Shown here: positions 46,017 to 57,534 of the stretch, piece by piece
How positions within the stretch are numbered: position 1 is the stretch's first letter
Layout: each line of letters opens with the position of its first letter
NCBI GenBank assembly: GCA_950097015.1
Contig: CATNEN010000038.1
Span: 9,372,001-9,436,000 of the forward strand
Reading direction: 5' to 3'
Source of the DNA: Macrostomum hystrix
Lineage: Eukaryota; Platyhelminthes; Macrostomidae
DNA: 64,000 nt
Made by a program: the position numbers and the translations under genes
The notes under the pieces: generated by a model
What the model was told of the DNA's origin: nothing
The model's input: only the letters and a program-made list of their open reading frames with translations
The model's database searches: none

Positions 46017-48053
46017 TGTACATAACAACACCTTAGAAGTGTATAATTATAAAATTACATATTTACTGCACTTTATTTTTCTTAAAATGTGCGAACTTGT
46101 CTTATGCATCTTACGCGCACATGTGTAAATGTGTGTGTCATTTATTATCGAACCAATTATTATAGACTTAATTGTTCGCATGTTCGATCGCTTACACTGT
46201 TTTCCTAGCGGGTTTATACATGGCTGGCGCTTTTTCCATATAAATATTTATGCGTCTCGAATAAGCATTAACTACAATGTTGCAAATATCTGAAACATGC
46301 ATAGCATTGCGCATGCAGTCAAGCATGCCCGATAGTTACGAACACAAATATCAAATCATGCATGATATTATAAAAAATATCATGGAGAGGACAGTATGAA
46401 ATGAATTATTCATGTATTAATATTGCACAAAAGATCAATGCAGGCGGACTAGCCTGCTACTGATGTAATAGTTAATAGTCCAATAATCCAAGACCGGCTA
46501 TTAGTATGATGGTATTATTGACCGTAACCGAGAGGGCGCGTAATTTTTCAAGACTATAAGATATTACGGATGTACGTTTGCAAAGGTGGATCGATGAGCT
46601 ACCATCACCAGATTTGCAGATTTAATTGGTTTTAAGAGAATGATCGAGTAAGCTTTAGTTCAAACTGCTTTCTAGCTGCAAATTCTAGCTTCGAAAAAGC
46701 GCGTTTCAAATCGATTTAATGGTTTTCATTTTTTGTTTACTACAACAGCATCTTCGTTTACAGCTGTGTACACGACACTACTAAGTGCGCATAAAAGAAT
46801 CTAGCGGTCTATATTGTAGAAAATGTTGATTGTAATGATCCATATGATCTTTATCGGTTTCTATTTCGAGCAGCCAGTGCTCTTTAGCGATTTAAGGTAT
46901 TAGCTATTAAGGTCAAACATGGTTCGTCTTATATATATGTGTTAGCATCCGGGACCTGCAAGGAGAGACACGTGGAGAGGCTGGTATTGACCATGCAGCC
47001 CTCCCATTTTTCAGATTTTGTTGAAGTCTCACACTTTCTTGGTGTCTGGGAAAAGAATATATTATCTGGAACTCGTAATATTTACTTAGTGGTTCACTTC
47101 GACTTGCATATTGTAGTATTTGTCGATTATATAATTACAAGCAAAAATAGTAAATTAAGCTTAATTTTGTAACAAAAACCAAGGACCACTAGGAGTGGTA
47201 TACTCCTAGTGGTCCTAGACAAAATATGCTTGAGATTGAAGCTTTATGTTTGTTGGGAAATTCCGCGCAATTTCAAACGTTTAAAACTTTCTGAGAACTC
47301 TTAAAATTCAACTAATTCTGCTGATAGCGATGACGACTTACTTTAAGAATTGACGTGCTGTATTGTAATTTCAGTCGTGTAGCTTCGAAAGTTCTGAATT
47401 GCTCTCGGAAATATACAGTTTATCTTTTTTAGATATCGCATTATGCCCGAGGATTATTAAGATTTTCTGTCAATGCCTAGTTTTTTGTTTGATGGGCATT
47501 AATTTAGCTTCATTAGCTTATTATAGGCCTAGCTTATAGCTTATTTAGCTTATTATAGCAACAAAGCAAATTAAAATTTGAAATATATTTCTAATTTCTG
47601 CTTATCAATGCCTCAAAAACTAAAATTTCAAGATCAATAACATTGTTGTACTACTAATTTAATTATCTGTGTGGGTTATTTCATGTTCAACTGAAAAGTC
47701 ATAAAAAGTATTTTTCTGTGTCCTGTCCTGGCTTTACTATTGCAGTGTAGACAAGCTTTAAGCTAGACATATAAAAATCTGATTGTTTTGATCAGAAGAA
47801 ATTCTGTCCTCAACCATTTCAGACCAAAACTGTGTTGACCATAAAAAGCAATTTGGCCTAGATTATATGCTTTAATTAGATGCTTTGCTGTGGTTTGTTT
47901 ATTGAAAAAAACAATACATCTCTACAGATAACCTGCCAAAGATGTTGTTCATGTGGTTGCTAAGCAAAGCAATAAAGTTTACTTTATCTAAGACTACTTA
48001 TTTTCATACTTTGTTAAAACATTTTCTACAAATTTATTCCAAAGTTTAAACAT
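46017..48053. other. AT-rich intergenic DNA
   Basis: No gene recognised. Positions 46942-46981 repeat the 40-base string of 44628-44667. Confidence 0.45.
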
Positions 48054-48062
48054 ATTTTCTTT

Positions 48063-49233
48063 GGCAGTGCTTATCCCCATGGTACTGTAGAAATAATTTT
48101 TGTCCTAGGGTAATGTATCAACTGAAACAAGAATGTGTATTTTTTTACTTCAAACCTAAGCTACAGATTTTCTATTTAAGATATGATGATAAATCAAAAG
48201 CCAAGTTATAGAAAACAGTTATATCTTTCTAAAAAGTAGGCCTATCTGCTTTTGCAATTTTGTCAAATAGAAAAAAAGTTATTTGTGTTGTTCATCTAAA
48301 ACCGAACAATGATTTTCATGTATCTTCAAACCAACCAGAGAATTTGATGTTTGGTTTTACAATTTGAGTGAGTGGTTTAATCTTATTTTAAGGAGTGATC
48401 TACCATGAATTATGTCATTTGAAAACATTTTCAGACTCTATAAATAACGAAATTTATAGTAATTTAATTGGAAAGCAGCTGCATATAATCTTAGTCTAAA
48501 GTACATGCTGAAAATATGTTGTTAAAAAGTATGCTTTTGCGATAAAAAATTCCTACTGAAACATCAATATCTTTCTTTCCTCTTAATGCTTCATTGCATG
48601 TCATGCCTCAGCTTGTAGATAATTTTTTTGACTTTAAAATTTGTTGTTCTATGAAACACAATAGCTTGTTTCTGTCTTGCACAAGACGAGGAGTCAAAAT
48701 TCTTGTTTGGTTTTGAAGACACACTGTTCGGTTGATGGTACATTACCCTTTTCCTACAGTACCATGTGAATTATTTCCTGCTTATCCGCATGGCACACTG
48801 ACAAGATAGCTGTCCTGTCTTCAATATATTCTGTGGGAATAATTTCCTGCTTATCTGCACGGATATCCATTAGGCCCAATACATTTAAGTTAAAAAATAC
48901 AAGAATTCAATAAATTAAAAAATAAATTTACCTAATTATTAAGCCTAGCACCTTTTGATTCAGAAACATGTGTGCCACTATTGTAGCACACATAAACGAC
49001 CTCATAGTACTTCAACGCAATCTTTAGTGTAGTTTTTGGGACTTAGCATTGAGCACTAGAAATAGTGTGTGACTCTCTAATTTTCAAGATAGATAAGATA
49101 GATAGAAAGATATGTTGAAGATAGGACAGCTATCTTGTCAGTGTGCTATGCAGATAAGCAGGAAATTATTCCCACTGTACCATAGGAATAAGACAAAAAT
49201 TATTTCTACAGTACTGTGGGGATAGGCACTGCC
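48063..49233. mobile_element. Non-autonomous DNA transposon with 9-bp target duplication (Mutator-like?)
   Basis: A 1171-bp element flanked by a perfect 9-bp direct repeat, attttcttt (48054-48062 and 49234-49242). Ends are inverted repeats beginning ggcagtgc and tracking for about 43 bases with three mismatches (tactgtagaaataattttt is shared). A third copy of the subterminal segment lies in plus orientation at about 48737-48860 (aattatttcctgcttatc, cacactgacaagatagctgt). No transposase. A 9-bp duplication suggests Mutator-like elements, but superfamily assignment is inference. Confidence 0.8.
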
Positions 49234-49552
49234 ATTTTCTTTTGAGTTTTAGCTAGCTTGGCATATAGCCATTGCTAGCTAGCCAAGGCCATACATGTTT
49301 TTGGTTTTAGTTTAGCCACTGAAGTCATTTTTTTATTTTTTATTTTATATGTTTGTATAATAATGTTACAGAAAACTATCTAGCCATGACAAAAGCAAGA
49401 CTTTTGGCTCATATCTATGTTAAATTGTGTTTTATAAATGTATAATGTTTATTATTTTCTTCTACCTATCTAGAGTTATAAAATTTCATTCATGCATCAT
49501 CTTCTAGCTAAAATTGTCAGAAGCTGCTGCTCACAATTAACCTGGTGTTATC

Positions 49553-52500
49553 ATGAGCCTGTGGAATTCCCACACATTCCTGTCCCAAGCCTTGGAAGAT
49601 CAGGCTCAAGCTTCATCAAGTGCAACTGTAGGGCAGCAGCAGCAGGCAATGCACTACCAGCAATACCAGGAGCCTACTGTATGCCCTCCCATCGCTGCAA
49701 GTGAGTTGCAGTTTGTGCCTGGGCAGCAGCAGCAGCCAGAAATGGACGCCTTGGCGACTCACCAGGAGGCGGATGCCTGCTATCACTCGCTGCTAGGCAT
49801 GGCTGAATCATTTCGTCAATCTGGCAATATTCGCATGGCCCTGCACTGCCTACAGGCTGTGCTGCAGATACGACAGCCAGAGTTGGTCATTGCCAGGTAA
49901 GTGAGTGACTGCTTACCTGAAGATACTGGTAAAAGTGCCTGTTTATCTGAATATTGTAGCTAGTCACAAGAAGAAATGGGAGATAGTGGCTATCCACCAG
50001 AAGGAGTGGGAGATAGTGGCTATCCACCAGAAGGAATGGTAGACTGTCTATCCACCAGAAGGAATGGTAGATTGTGTCTATCCACCAGAAGGAATGGTAG
50101 ACTGAGTCTATCCACCAGAAGGAATGGTAGATTGTGTCTATCCACCAGAAGGAATGGTAGACTGAGTCTATCCACCAGAAGGAATGGTAGACTGTGTCTA
50201 TCCACCAGAAGGAATGGTAGACTGTGTCTATCCACCAGAAGGAATGGTAGACTGTGTCTATCCACCAGAAGGAATGGTAGACTGTGTCTATCCACCAGAA
50301 GGAATGGTAGACTGTGTCTATCCACCAGAAGGAATAAGGGATAGTGACTGTTCATATGAAGGCTGAGATCGATTAAAGGTCTTCTACATCTGAAGCTAGC
50401 TTCTATGGCCATCTCGATAACCGTTCGCATGCAGGACCAACGTACAGATTGGCCGATTGCTGATGCAGCACACCACCCGGTCCGGAGCTGAGCGAGCCGC
50501 CGCTGCAGCCTGCGCCCACCTGGAGGCCGCCTGGAGCCTGCGAGCGCTGGTTCAGTCGCACGATGCGGAAGTTTGCCTCGAGGCCGCCGACATGCTGGTG
50601 GATTCCTACCTCATTGTAGATCCCGCTGCCACTGGAGCCACCGGCCAGAAGGTCACATCGCTGCTGGAGGAGGCCCTGCTGGTCAGCCACGGACTGCCTG
50701 AGTGGTGAGTTAGAGATTGATACAGTAATTACCTGATACAGACTGCACACTGATACAGTAAGCACCTGATACAGTAAGCACCTGATACAGTAAGCACCTG
50801 ATACAGTAAGCACCTGATACAGTGAGCACCTGATACAGTAAGCACCTGATAAAGTAAGCACCTGATACAGTAAGCACCTGATACAGTAAGCACCTGATAC
50901 AGTGAGCACCTGATACAGTAAGCACCTGATACAGTGAGCACCTGATACAGTGAGCACCTGATACAGTAAACACCTGATACAGTAAGCACCTGATACAGTG
51001 AGCACCTGATACAGTAAGCACCTGATACAGTGAGCACCTGATACAGTAAGCACCTGATACACGTCCGCCCCTCAGGCACTGCCGGTTCCTCCTGAAGCTG
51101 GCTCAGCACCTCAGCCAAAGCGATTCCGGCCGAGCCTGCGAGCTGCTTGCACTTGGCTCACAGTATGCTCAGCAGCACCGCAGCGAGTACACCCGCGGCC
51201 TGTTCCTGCTGGCCAAGTGCCTCCTGCTGCTGGCCAATAGGCAGCTAGCTGAGGTGCACAACACCCTCACTGTCACATCCAAGGTTATTGAGGCCATGCG
51301 TCAGGGTGGCAAGAAGCAGGAAACACTGAAGATTTTCTCCCTAATCATTCAGGTAAGCTTTGATTGCTGAGCCTGTTATACCTGCCTATTATAAAATTAA
51401 ATGGAATTTTCGAAGGCATAAGGTCATTAAGTACAATTCATGGCTGTCATTCTGTAATATAATAATAATAATAATTTATTACACCTGTCCCAATCGGGCC
51501 AGATGTGCAGCCGACAGCACAGCCGCAGCTATTGCGCGGCGCATCTGAAGACTGCGTACAGCTGTTCAGTCCATGGACTGGGGGACGCCACACCCACCTT
51601 CAATTATCCCAGCTAATGCTGGTACCCATATAACAGCTGGGTGAACTGAAGCAATGCAGAGTTAAGTGTCTTGCTAAAGGACACAAATTTTTCCAGTGGA
51701 GTCGGGAATCGAACCCCCGAACTTCAAGTCGTGGGTCCGACACCCTAACCACTAGGCTACAACCTCTTTCTATTATCTTACAGAGTCATTCTGTAATGCA
51801 AAACTGTCATTATTTTATGCAAGACAATCATTCTGTAACACAAAGCTCTCATGCTGTAACAATCTGTAAAGCTAGACAGACAATCTGTAAAGCTAGACAG
51901 ACAATCTGTAAAGCTAGAGAGACAATCTGTAAAGCTAGACAGACAATCTGTAAAGCTAGACAGTCATTCTGTAAAGCTAGACAGACAATCTGTAAAGCTA
52001 GACAGACAATCTGTAAAGCTAGACAGTCATTCTGTAAAGCTAGACAGACAATCTGTAAAGCTAGACAGACAATCTGTAAAGCTAGAGAGACAATCTGTAA
52101 AGCTAGACAGACAATCTGTAAAGCTAGACAGTCATTCTGTAAAGCTAGACAGACAATCTGTAAAGCTAGACAGACAATCTGTAAAGCTAGACAGTCATTC
52201 TGTAAAGCTAGACAGACAATCTGTAAAGCTAGACAGACAATCTGTAAAGCTAGACAGACAATCTGTAAAGCTAGACAGTCATTCTGTAAAGCTAGACAGT
52301 CATTCTGTAAAGCTAGACAGTCATTCTGTAAAGCTAGACAGTCATTCTGTAAAGCTAGACAGTCATTCTGTAAAGCTAGACAGTCATTCTGTAAAGCTAG
52401 ACAGACAATCTGTAAAGCTAGACAGACAATCTGTAAAGCTAGAGAGACAATCTGTAAAGCTAGACAGTCATTCTGTAAAGCTAGACAGTCATTCTGTAAA

Positions 52501-55500
52501 GCTAGACAGACAATCTGTAAAGCTAGACAGACAATCTGTAAAGCTAGACAGTCATTCTGTAAAGCTAGACAGTCATTCTGTAAAGCTAGACAGTCATTCT
52601 GTAAAGCTAGACAGTCATTCTGTAAAGCTAGACAGTCATTCTGTAAAGCTAGAATTCTCAAATTCTCATTCTCAAATTCATAATCTCACCACCCAGGTGA
52701 TGAACCACCTGGTTGCTGGCCAGGCCAAGCAGGCGCGTCCGACACTGCGCCAACTGCAGAAGGCCATCCAGGCATTCTCAGTCATGCAGGAGAGCCAACT
52801 GCTGCTACCGCCTGATCAGCAACAGCAGCAGCAGCAGCAGCAGCCTAGCGCTGCCGCAGACACAGTTGACCAGTTCGAGTGGCTGTCACGGGAGCACATG
52901 TCGGTGCTGGTGTACCTGCTCACACTGCTGCACAACATGGAGGAGGCCGCCTACGACAAGGTGCAGCGGTACACGGACAAGGCACTGACGCAGGTGAGGG
53001 GTTATTAAATTGGTCTATTGTTCTCCAATTATCCTGAAGGATTTGAGTCTATTATCTTCCTAGATCATGAAGGATTTGAGTCTATTGTCTTCCTAGATCA
53101 TGAAGGATTTGAGTCTATTGTCTTCCTAGATCATGAAGGATTTGAGTCTATTATCTTCCTAGATCATGAAGGATTTGAGTCTACAATGAGACTCAAAGGA
53201 GTCCTATATCCTAAATCTCATGCCTCTCATGTTCCCCAAATCCGTCGCCAGGTGGAAAAGCTCAAAGCTGTCGAGGACTCATCATTGCTGACTGTGCTTC
53301 ACCTCTGCATCCTGGAGCAGAGCTTCCAGTGCCACCTGGTGTCCGGCGATCGCGCCGCTGCCCTTCACCAGGCGGCCGCCAGTCTGAGAATCTGCTCAGC
53401 CAGCCCTGCTCTGCTGCAGCGCCGCCTGGCCCACTGCCACTCAATGCTAGCCCTGTACGCCATGACCAGCAACTGCCTGGGCGCAGCTGAGAGCCAATTC
53501 CGCCGAGCCCTGTGCCTGGCGCCCAGACCCGAGCTGCACCAGTTTATCTGCCTCAATCTAGGCCTAGTTATGCTCAGGCAGAATCGACTGACCGATTGTC
53601 AGAAAGTACTAGCCGATTGTCAGCAACAGCAGCAGCAGCAGGCGGCAAACCGGTCCACGGGGTACTGCCTGCGCGCTGCCGGGCACTGGGTCGACGGCCT
53701 GCTGGCCATGCTGCTGGGCGACTTTAACAACGCCAAGTGAGTTGCTGAGCTCGAACCCTGATTCCCTGCCCATTTCAGTTATCCCAGGGATTTCGGGCTA
53801 CTTTCTGTTATGCCAGGGATTTCGAAACGACTTTTAGTTATCCCACGGATTTGAGAACGACTTCTATTTATCCCAGGGATTTCGAAATGACTTCTAGTTA
53901 TCCCATGGATATCTAAACGACTATCAGCTATCCCAGGGATTTCGAAACGACTTCCAGTTATCTCAGGGATTTCAAAATGACTTCTAGCTATCCCAGGGAT
54001 TTCGAAACGACTTCCAGTTATCTCAGGGATTTCAAAACGACTTCTAGCTATCCCAGGGATTTCGAAACGACTTCCAGTTATCTCAGGGATTTCAAAACGA
54101 CTTCTAGCTATCCCAGGGATTTCGAAACGACTTCCAGTTATCTCAGGGATTTCAAAACGACTTCTAGCTATCCCAGGGATTTCGAAACGACCTCCAGTTA
54201 TCCCAGGGATTTTAAAATGACAATTAGTTATCCCAGCGATTTCAAAATAACGTTTAGTTAAATCTTTTTAATCTGTTTAAGCATATTTTAGTTTTTTTAA
54301 GAAGTAAATTTAAATTTATCCCATATGATTTATTTAGTGATAGAAAGTATCTATAACTTATTATCAAGCTAGATTAAGCGCAACCTTCCGTCTCCAGGTT
54401 GTGCATCAAGGAGAGCCTGAAGCTGGCCAACGCCGAGAATCTTCGCCGCCTTCTGACCCTGTCGCTGATCGTCCTCGGCCAGGCGCACTTCGCAGCCGCC
54501 CAGTACGAGGATGTTAAGAAGGTAGTGGACGCCGCAGTCCAACTGGCCGAGCAGATACCGGACGAGGCCGTGCAGCTGTGGGCTAGCACACTCATGCGGG
54601 ACCTGCACAGGGCCGAGGGCAGCCCGCATCTCGAGGCCGCCTCCGCCCAGCGGCACTCCAGCCTGCTGGCCGCCTATCAGGCTAGCGTCGATCGGGCCAC
54701 TGCAGCGCCTGAGCACCAGCTTATCTACGTGAGCACATTATCAATAGGACTACAAAGACATTATGCCGCCCGTTTTATACCAAGGGGCCCCCTGAAATTC
54801 TTTTGGCAGCGCCCGAATGCTAACAGCTTTGGGTGGTGACTGATTGGTTGACAGACTACGCGATGGTGGCCTGTGGTTGAGCTGCGCCTAATATTTAGGC
54901 TTGATCAGTGAAATTGGAGAAATTCGCGTCAGGGTGTCCATAGTAGCCTAGTTCCACCTGTTGTAGCCCTTGAAGGTCCAGCAGTCCGTTTTGATAAAGG
55001 TGGGTGACCACCGAAGACGGAGATGATGCAGGCACATTCGGGTGACATGCTGATAAATTTTGAAGGCCTGGGAAGGCCGCACTGAGGCGCAGTGCTAATT
55101 CGTGTGTAGGATGTATGAAATACAATTGCGTTTAAGGGTGAAACTCAGACCTTCAACCAGAACCAAAAAATTTCAGAGAGGAAATTCCCCGCCTTTGTAG
55201 TTCTACTGTTATTGGAATCCGAACATTAATTGTTGCTTAGACTCACGACTTAGAAGGTAAGGGGTTCGATTCCCATCTTCACGTATTGCTTCAGTTTCAT
55301 TGTGGAGCTACCCTGTCCATAGACTACTAATCAATTGAAAATCTGGCCTTATTTTAGCGGGCGTACTTTTAAACAATTATTCATTTGTTGCAGTAGTGTG
55401 GTCAAATAAGCATTCCTACTCGCGTGTGGTTTCAGTGGCTAGATGGACCTCCGCCGGATGTTGGCGTCGGCCAACTGCCTGCTGTCAGCAGCAGCAGCAG

Positions 55501-55693
55501 TAGCCACGAGCATGTGCAGCCTCAGCAACAGCTAGCCCCTCTTAGCTACCTTCAACAGCAGCAGCAGCAGCAGCATTTTCAGTTAACCGCGTTGTCAAGT
55601 GTATCTCAACCCATTGCAGCCAGTGCTGCAATCAGCAGCCAATATTATCAGGCCTACCAGCAGCATCAGCCATCCTCGCACATTGGCCATTAA
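49553..55693 (+). CDS. MAU2: MAU2 cohesin loading factor (SCC4 homologue), seven exons
   Basis: Exons 49553-49896, 50435-50704, 51076-51352, 52697-52993, 53252-53736, 54398-54728 and 55436-55693; all GT-AG with matching phases, 753 residues (the human protein is about 613). MAU2 is a superhelical TPR protein that binds the N terminus of NIPBL/SCC2 to load cohesin on chromatin. Family matches are ACYHSLLGMAESFRQSGNIR with LHCLQAVLQI (exon 1), TSLLEEALLVSHGLPEW (2), YTRGLFLLAKCLLLLANRQL (3), FEWLSREHMSVLVYLLTLLH and KVQRYTDKAL (4), GYCLRAAGHWVDGLLAMLLG with FNNAK (5), AVQLWASTLMRDLHRAEG (6) and IYWLDGPPP (6/7). Extra length comes from Gln-rich N and C termini and internal poly-Gln runs in exons 4, 5 and 7. 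Start is the ATG at 49553. All introns except intron 6, which holds dispersed-repeat sequence, contain a minisatellite. Confidence 0.95.
49965..50345. repeat. 30-bp minisatellite, MAU2 intron 1
   Basis: About 12 copies of a 30-bp unit (ctatccaccagaaggaatgg core). Period divisible by three, so it reads open in several frames. Confidence 0.97.
50730..51062. repeat. 16-bp minisatellite, MAU2 intron 2
   Basis: About 20 copies of agcacctgatacagta, with gtgagc/gtaagc alternation. It runs to within about 15 bases of the exon 3 acceptor at 51075. Confidence 0.97.
51460..51775 (-). repeat. tRNA-derived SINE, family B, best-preserved copy (MAU2 intron 3)
   Basis: Minus-strand head with an exact A box, tagcctagtgg (51759-51749), and an exact B box, ggttcgattcc (51715-51705). 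The body follows, and an (ATT)n tail lies at about 51460-51482. Relatives are at 31590, 26405, 32240, 33195 and 55235. Confidence 0.88.
51855..52655. repeat. 21-bp minisatellite, MAU2 intron 3
   Basis: About 38 copies of a 21-bp unit (ctgtaaagctagacag core) with two interspersed variants, tcatt and acaat. It gives open frames of about 270-295 codons on both strands that are artefacts. Confidence 0.98.
53028..53190. repeat. 33-bp minisatellite, MAU2 intron 4
   Basis: About five copies of a 33-bp unit (gaaggatttgagtctatt core, then cttcctagatcat). Confidence 0.95.
53770..54262. repeat. 30-bp minisatellite, MAU2 intron 5
   Basis: About 16 copies of a 30-bp unit (tatcccagggatttcgaaac core), with an alternating two-unit pattern (cttctagctatccc / cttccagttatctc) at 53960-54200. 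Confidence 0.96.
54825..55215 (-). repeat. Dispersed repeat, possibly piggyBac-like (copy 2, MAU2 intron 6)
   Basis: Positions 54890-55212 match 19054-19460 in inverted orientation (cctcagtgcggccttcccag on the minus strand, cagtagaactacaaagg terminus). The adjacent 54825-54880 (gactgattggttgacagac) matches copy 1 in direct orientation, so one copy is rearranged. Confidence 0.5.
55235..55330 (+). repeat. SINE family B, diverged plus-strand fragment
   Basis: Contains a perfect B box, ggttcgattcc, then cgtattgcttcagttt and ccatagact segments that match the family B head and body in order. Confidence 0.5.
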
Positions 55694-56130
55694 CTGTAAT
55701 CGTTGTAGAAAGCAGTATCAAATAGTGCCTTTTGAACATATTTTTTTATAATGCGCGCTTCAATTGGTGCGTACAGCTACTCGCAGTAGTCACTAAGCTT
55801 GTGTGTATTTTCGATTAGCTATCCATTTTTAATTGCTCTGTTCATTCTACTCACACATTCAATCACCCATACGAAACTGTTAATATTGTAAAGCTTTTTA
55901 TTAACTGCGTTTTTATGCTAAGTGCAACATAGTAGCTATTCTATATTCGAGGCACATATACGCTTACACACACATACATATGCATATATAATTTTCTAAT
56001 TGCTTATAACTGCAGCCGGCGACAAACATTTGTAGTCCCAAAGCCGCTGATAATATTCATCTCAGAATTTAGACTGTTCTGCTTTGCATAAAATTATTTT
56101 TAAAACATTGCCTTGATTCGATGAGAGACG
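55694..56130. other. MAU2 3' flank
   Basis: AT-rich sequence that should hold the MAU2 3' UTR. No canonical AATAAA was seen close to the stop codon and no gene was recognised. Confidence 0.4.
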
Positions 56131-56134
56131 ACCA

Positions 56135-56505
56135 CCTCTGCTTAACCTGATCCTCAGGTTAAGCAGCCACCTTCCCTGATCCTCAGGCTGAGCAGCCACC
56201 TTCCCTGATCCTCAGGCTGAGCAGCCACCTTCCCTGATCCTCAGGTTAAGCAGCCACCTTCCCTGATCCTCAGGCTGAGCAGCCACCTTCCCTGATCCTC
56301 AGGCTGAGCAGCCACCTTCCCTGATCCTCAGGCTGAGCAGCCACCTTCCCTGATCCTCATGCTGAGCAGCCACCTTCCCTGATCCTAATGCTGAGCAGCC
56401 ACCTTCCCTGATCCTCAGGCTGAGCAGCCACCTTCCCTGATCCTCAGGCTGAGCAGCCACCTTCCCTGATCCTAATGCTGAGCAGCCACCTTCCCTAATT
56501 ATTCG
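56135..56505. repeat. 29-bp minisatellite, array 1 (3' of the Cys-rich gene)
   Basis: About 12 copies of a 29-bp unit (gatcctcaggctgagcagcc core). It is the same repeat family as the array at 57535-58465. Confidence 0.96.
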
Positions 56506-56659
56506 GCTAATGATGCGTAAACAGTTAATGAGAAATACAATCGTGATAGCAGGTGCATCTGTAAGCGTGGTTATTAGCGTTCGTGTATTTGGCAGAAGAG
56601 GCGGAGAGTCCCTGGTTGCTACGCAGGACGCCTGTTTAGACCAAGCGCCCTCGGCCGCG

Positions 56660-56923
56660 TCAGTAACCGCCGCAGTCGCCACGTCCCAGACGGCACGCCT
56701 CGTAAGACTTGTCGGGATTGACGCACTTGGGGTGGTTCAAGTTGTCACAGCCGACCTCGAAGCCGGTGCAGGTCCAGAAGCCCTTGTACACGCACTTGCA
56801 TGCGTTGCCCCTGCTAGCCGGCTTGGAGATAGTGCAGCCGCCGGAGTGGTAGTTGCAGTCGCAGGCCATGGCTGAGGCAACCACAGCGACCAGCAGGACA
56901 AGGAGGATGGCGGCGCCGCGCAT
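56660..56923 (-). CDS. Small secreted cysteine-rich protein, single exon
   Basis: 87 residues. Residues 1-20 form a typical signal peptide (hydrophobic core AILLVLLVAVVA, cleavage probably after Ala20). The mature part has 10 Cys, spaced C-1-C-6-C-11-C-1-C-7-C-6-C-7-C-9-C-6-C, suggesting five disulfides, and ends GDCGGY. Motifs CNYHSGGCTI, ACKCVYKGFWTCTG and DCGGY look conserved in character and remind me of small secreted proteins of unknown function in other invertebrates. I cannot name the family and assign no function. A TATA box at 57015-57022 sits about 95 bases upstream of the ATG, suggesting a strongly transcribed, perhaps gland or epithelial gene. No intron is needed. Confidence 0.85.
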   Translation of the reverse strand: MRGAAILLVLLVAVVASAMACDCNYHSGGCTISKPASRGNACKCVYKGFWTCTGFEVGCDNLNHPKCVNPDKSYEACRLGRGDCGGY

Positions 56924-57014
56924 CTTGTCTTAGCAATTATTTGTTATAATAATTGGATTTCCAGTGATGCCAGGCTGAGCTGTTTCCAAGCGTTCAGCGG
57001 CCCCGCAGACATTA

Positions 57015-57022
57015 TTTTTATA
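57015..57022 (-). promoter_or_regulatory. TATA box of the Cys-rich gene
   Basis: TATAAAAA on the minus strand about 92 bases upstream of the start codon, which would place transcription start near 56985-56990 and a 5' UTR of about 65 bases. Inferred from position and match. Confidence 0.6.
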
Positions 57023-57534
57023 AGCAGTAGAAAACTGACGACCAGGCCAGGCTGATTAGATTCACCAGATTGATTGGGGCATTGCAAAACTGGAAGTGGA
57101 AATTGCTGCAGCTCTGTGTCGCATTATCAGTCCTGGTCCTGGGAGGCGTGTCAGAAACTAAAAAATTCGTCAAGCTTACCCACGCACGCTGCAGATGCTG
57201 CTTTACCCAGGCAATCTCTTCTAGTCTGGGCCCTTGAGCCTTTCTTTGGGATATGTCAGCTCGCAGAGACAGAAATCAGGCGTTGCCTATCATGCCTTCG
57301 CATAGCTACCCCTTGTAGACTAGTTAATTTGTCTTTACATTATCTTTTAGAATTGCTGCACTTGGAACTGTTTGAACAAGAAAAACATATTTAATAAAAC
57401 CTTAAGTTTAAAAAACTCATGCATTGGCTATCTCATAATGGCTGATAATTTCAATGGAGCCCTTCTTTTCATACGCAAGTGCTCGTCCATGGTCAAAAGG
57501 AATGACGATTCAATTTCCCTGAGCAACCAGCTTC
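57023..57534. other. Unique sequence between the Cys-rich promoter and the second 29-bp array
   Basis: No gene recognised; two short plus-strand open frames lack any protein-like character. Confidence 0.4.

Noticed and set aside
51700..51770. Possible tRNA gene (good A and B boxes)
   Set aside because: The cloverleaf is imperfect and the same head plus body recurs at several loci; it is the head of SINE family B.
51796..52683. Open frames of about 270-295 codons rich in CKARQ or LALQ repeats
   Set aside because: They are translations of a 21-bp minisatellite within MAU2 intron 3, open in both directions.
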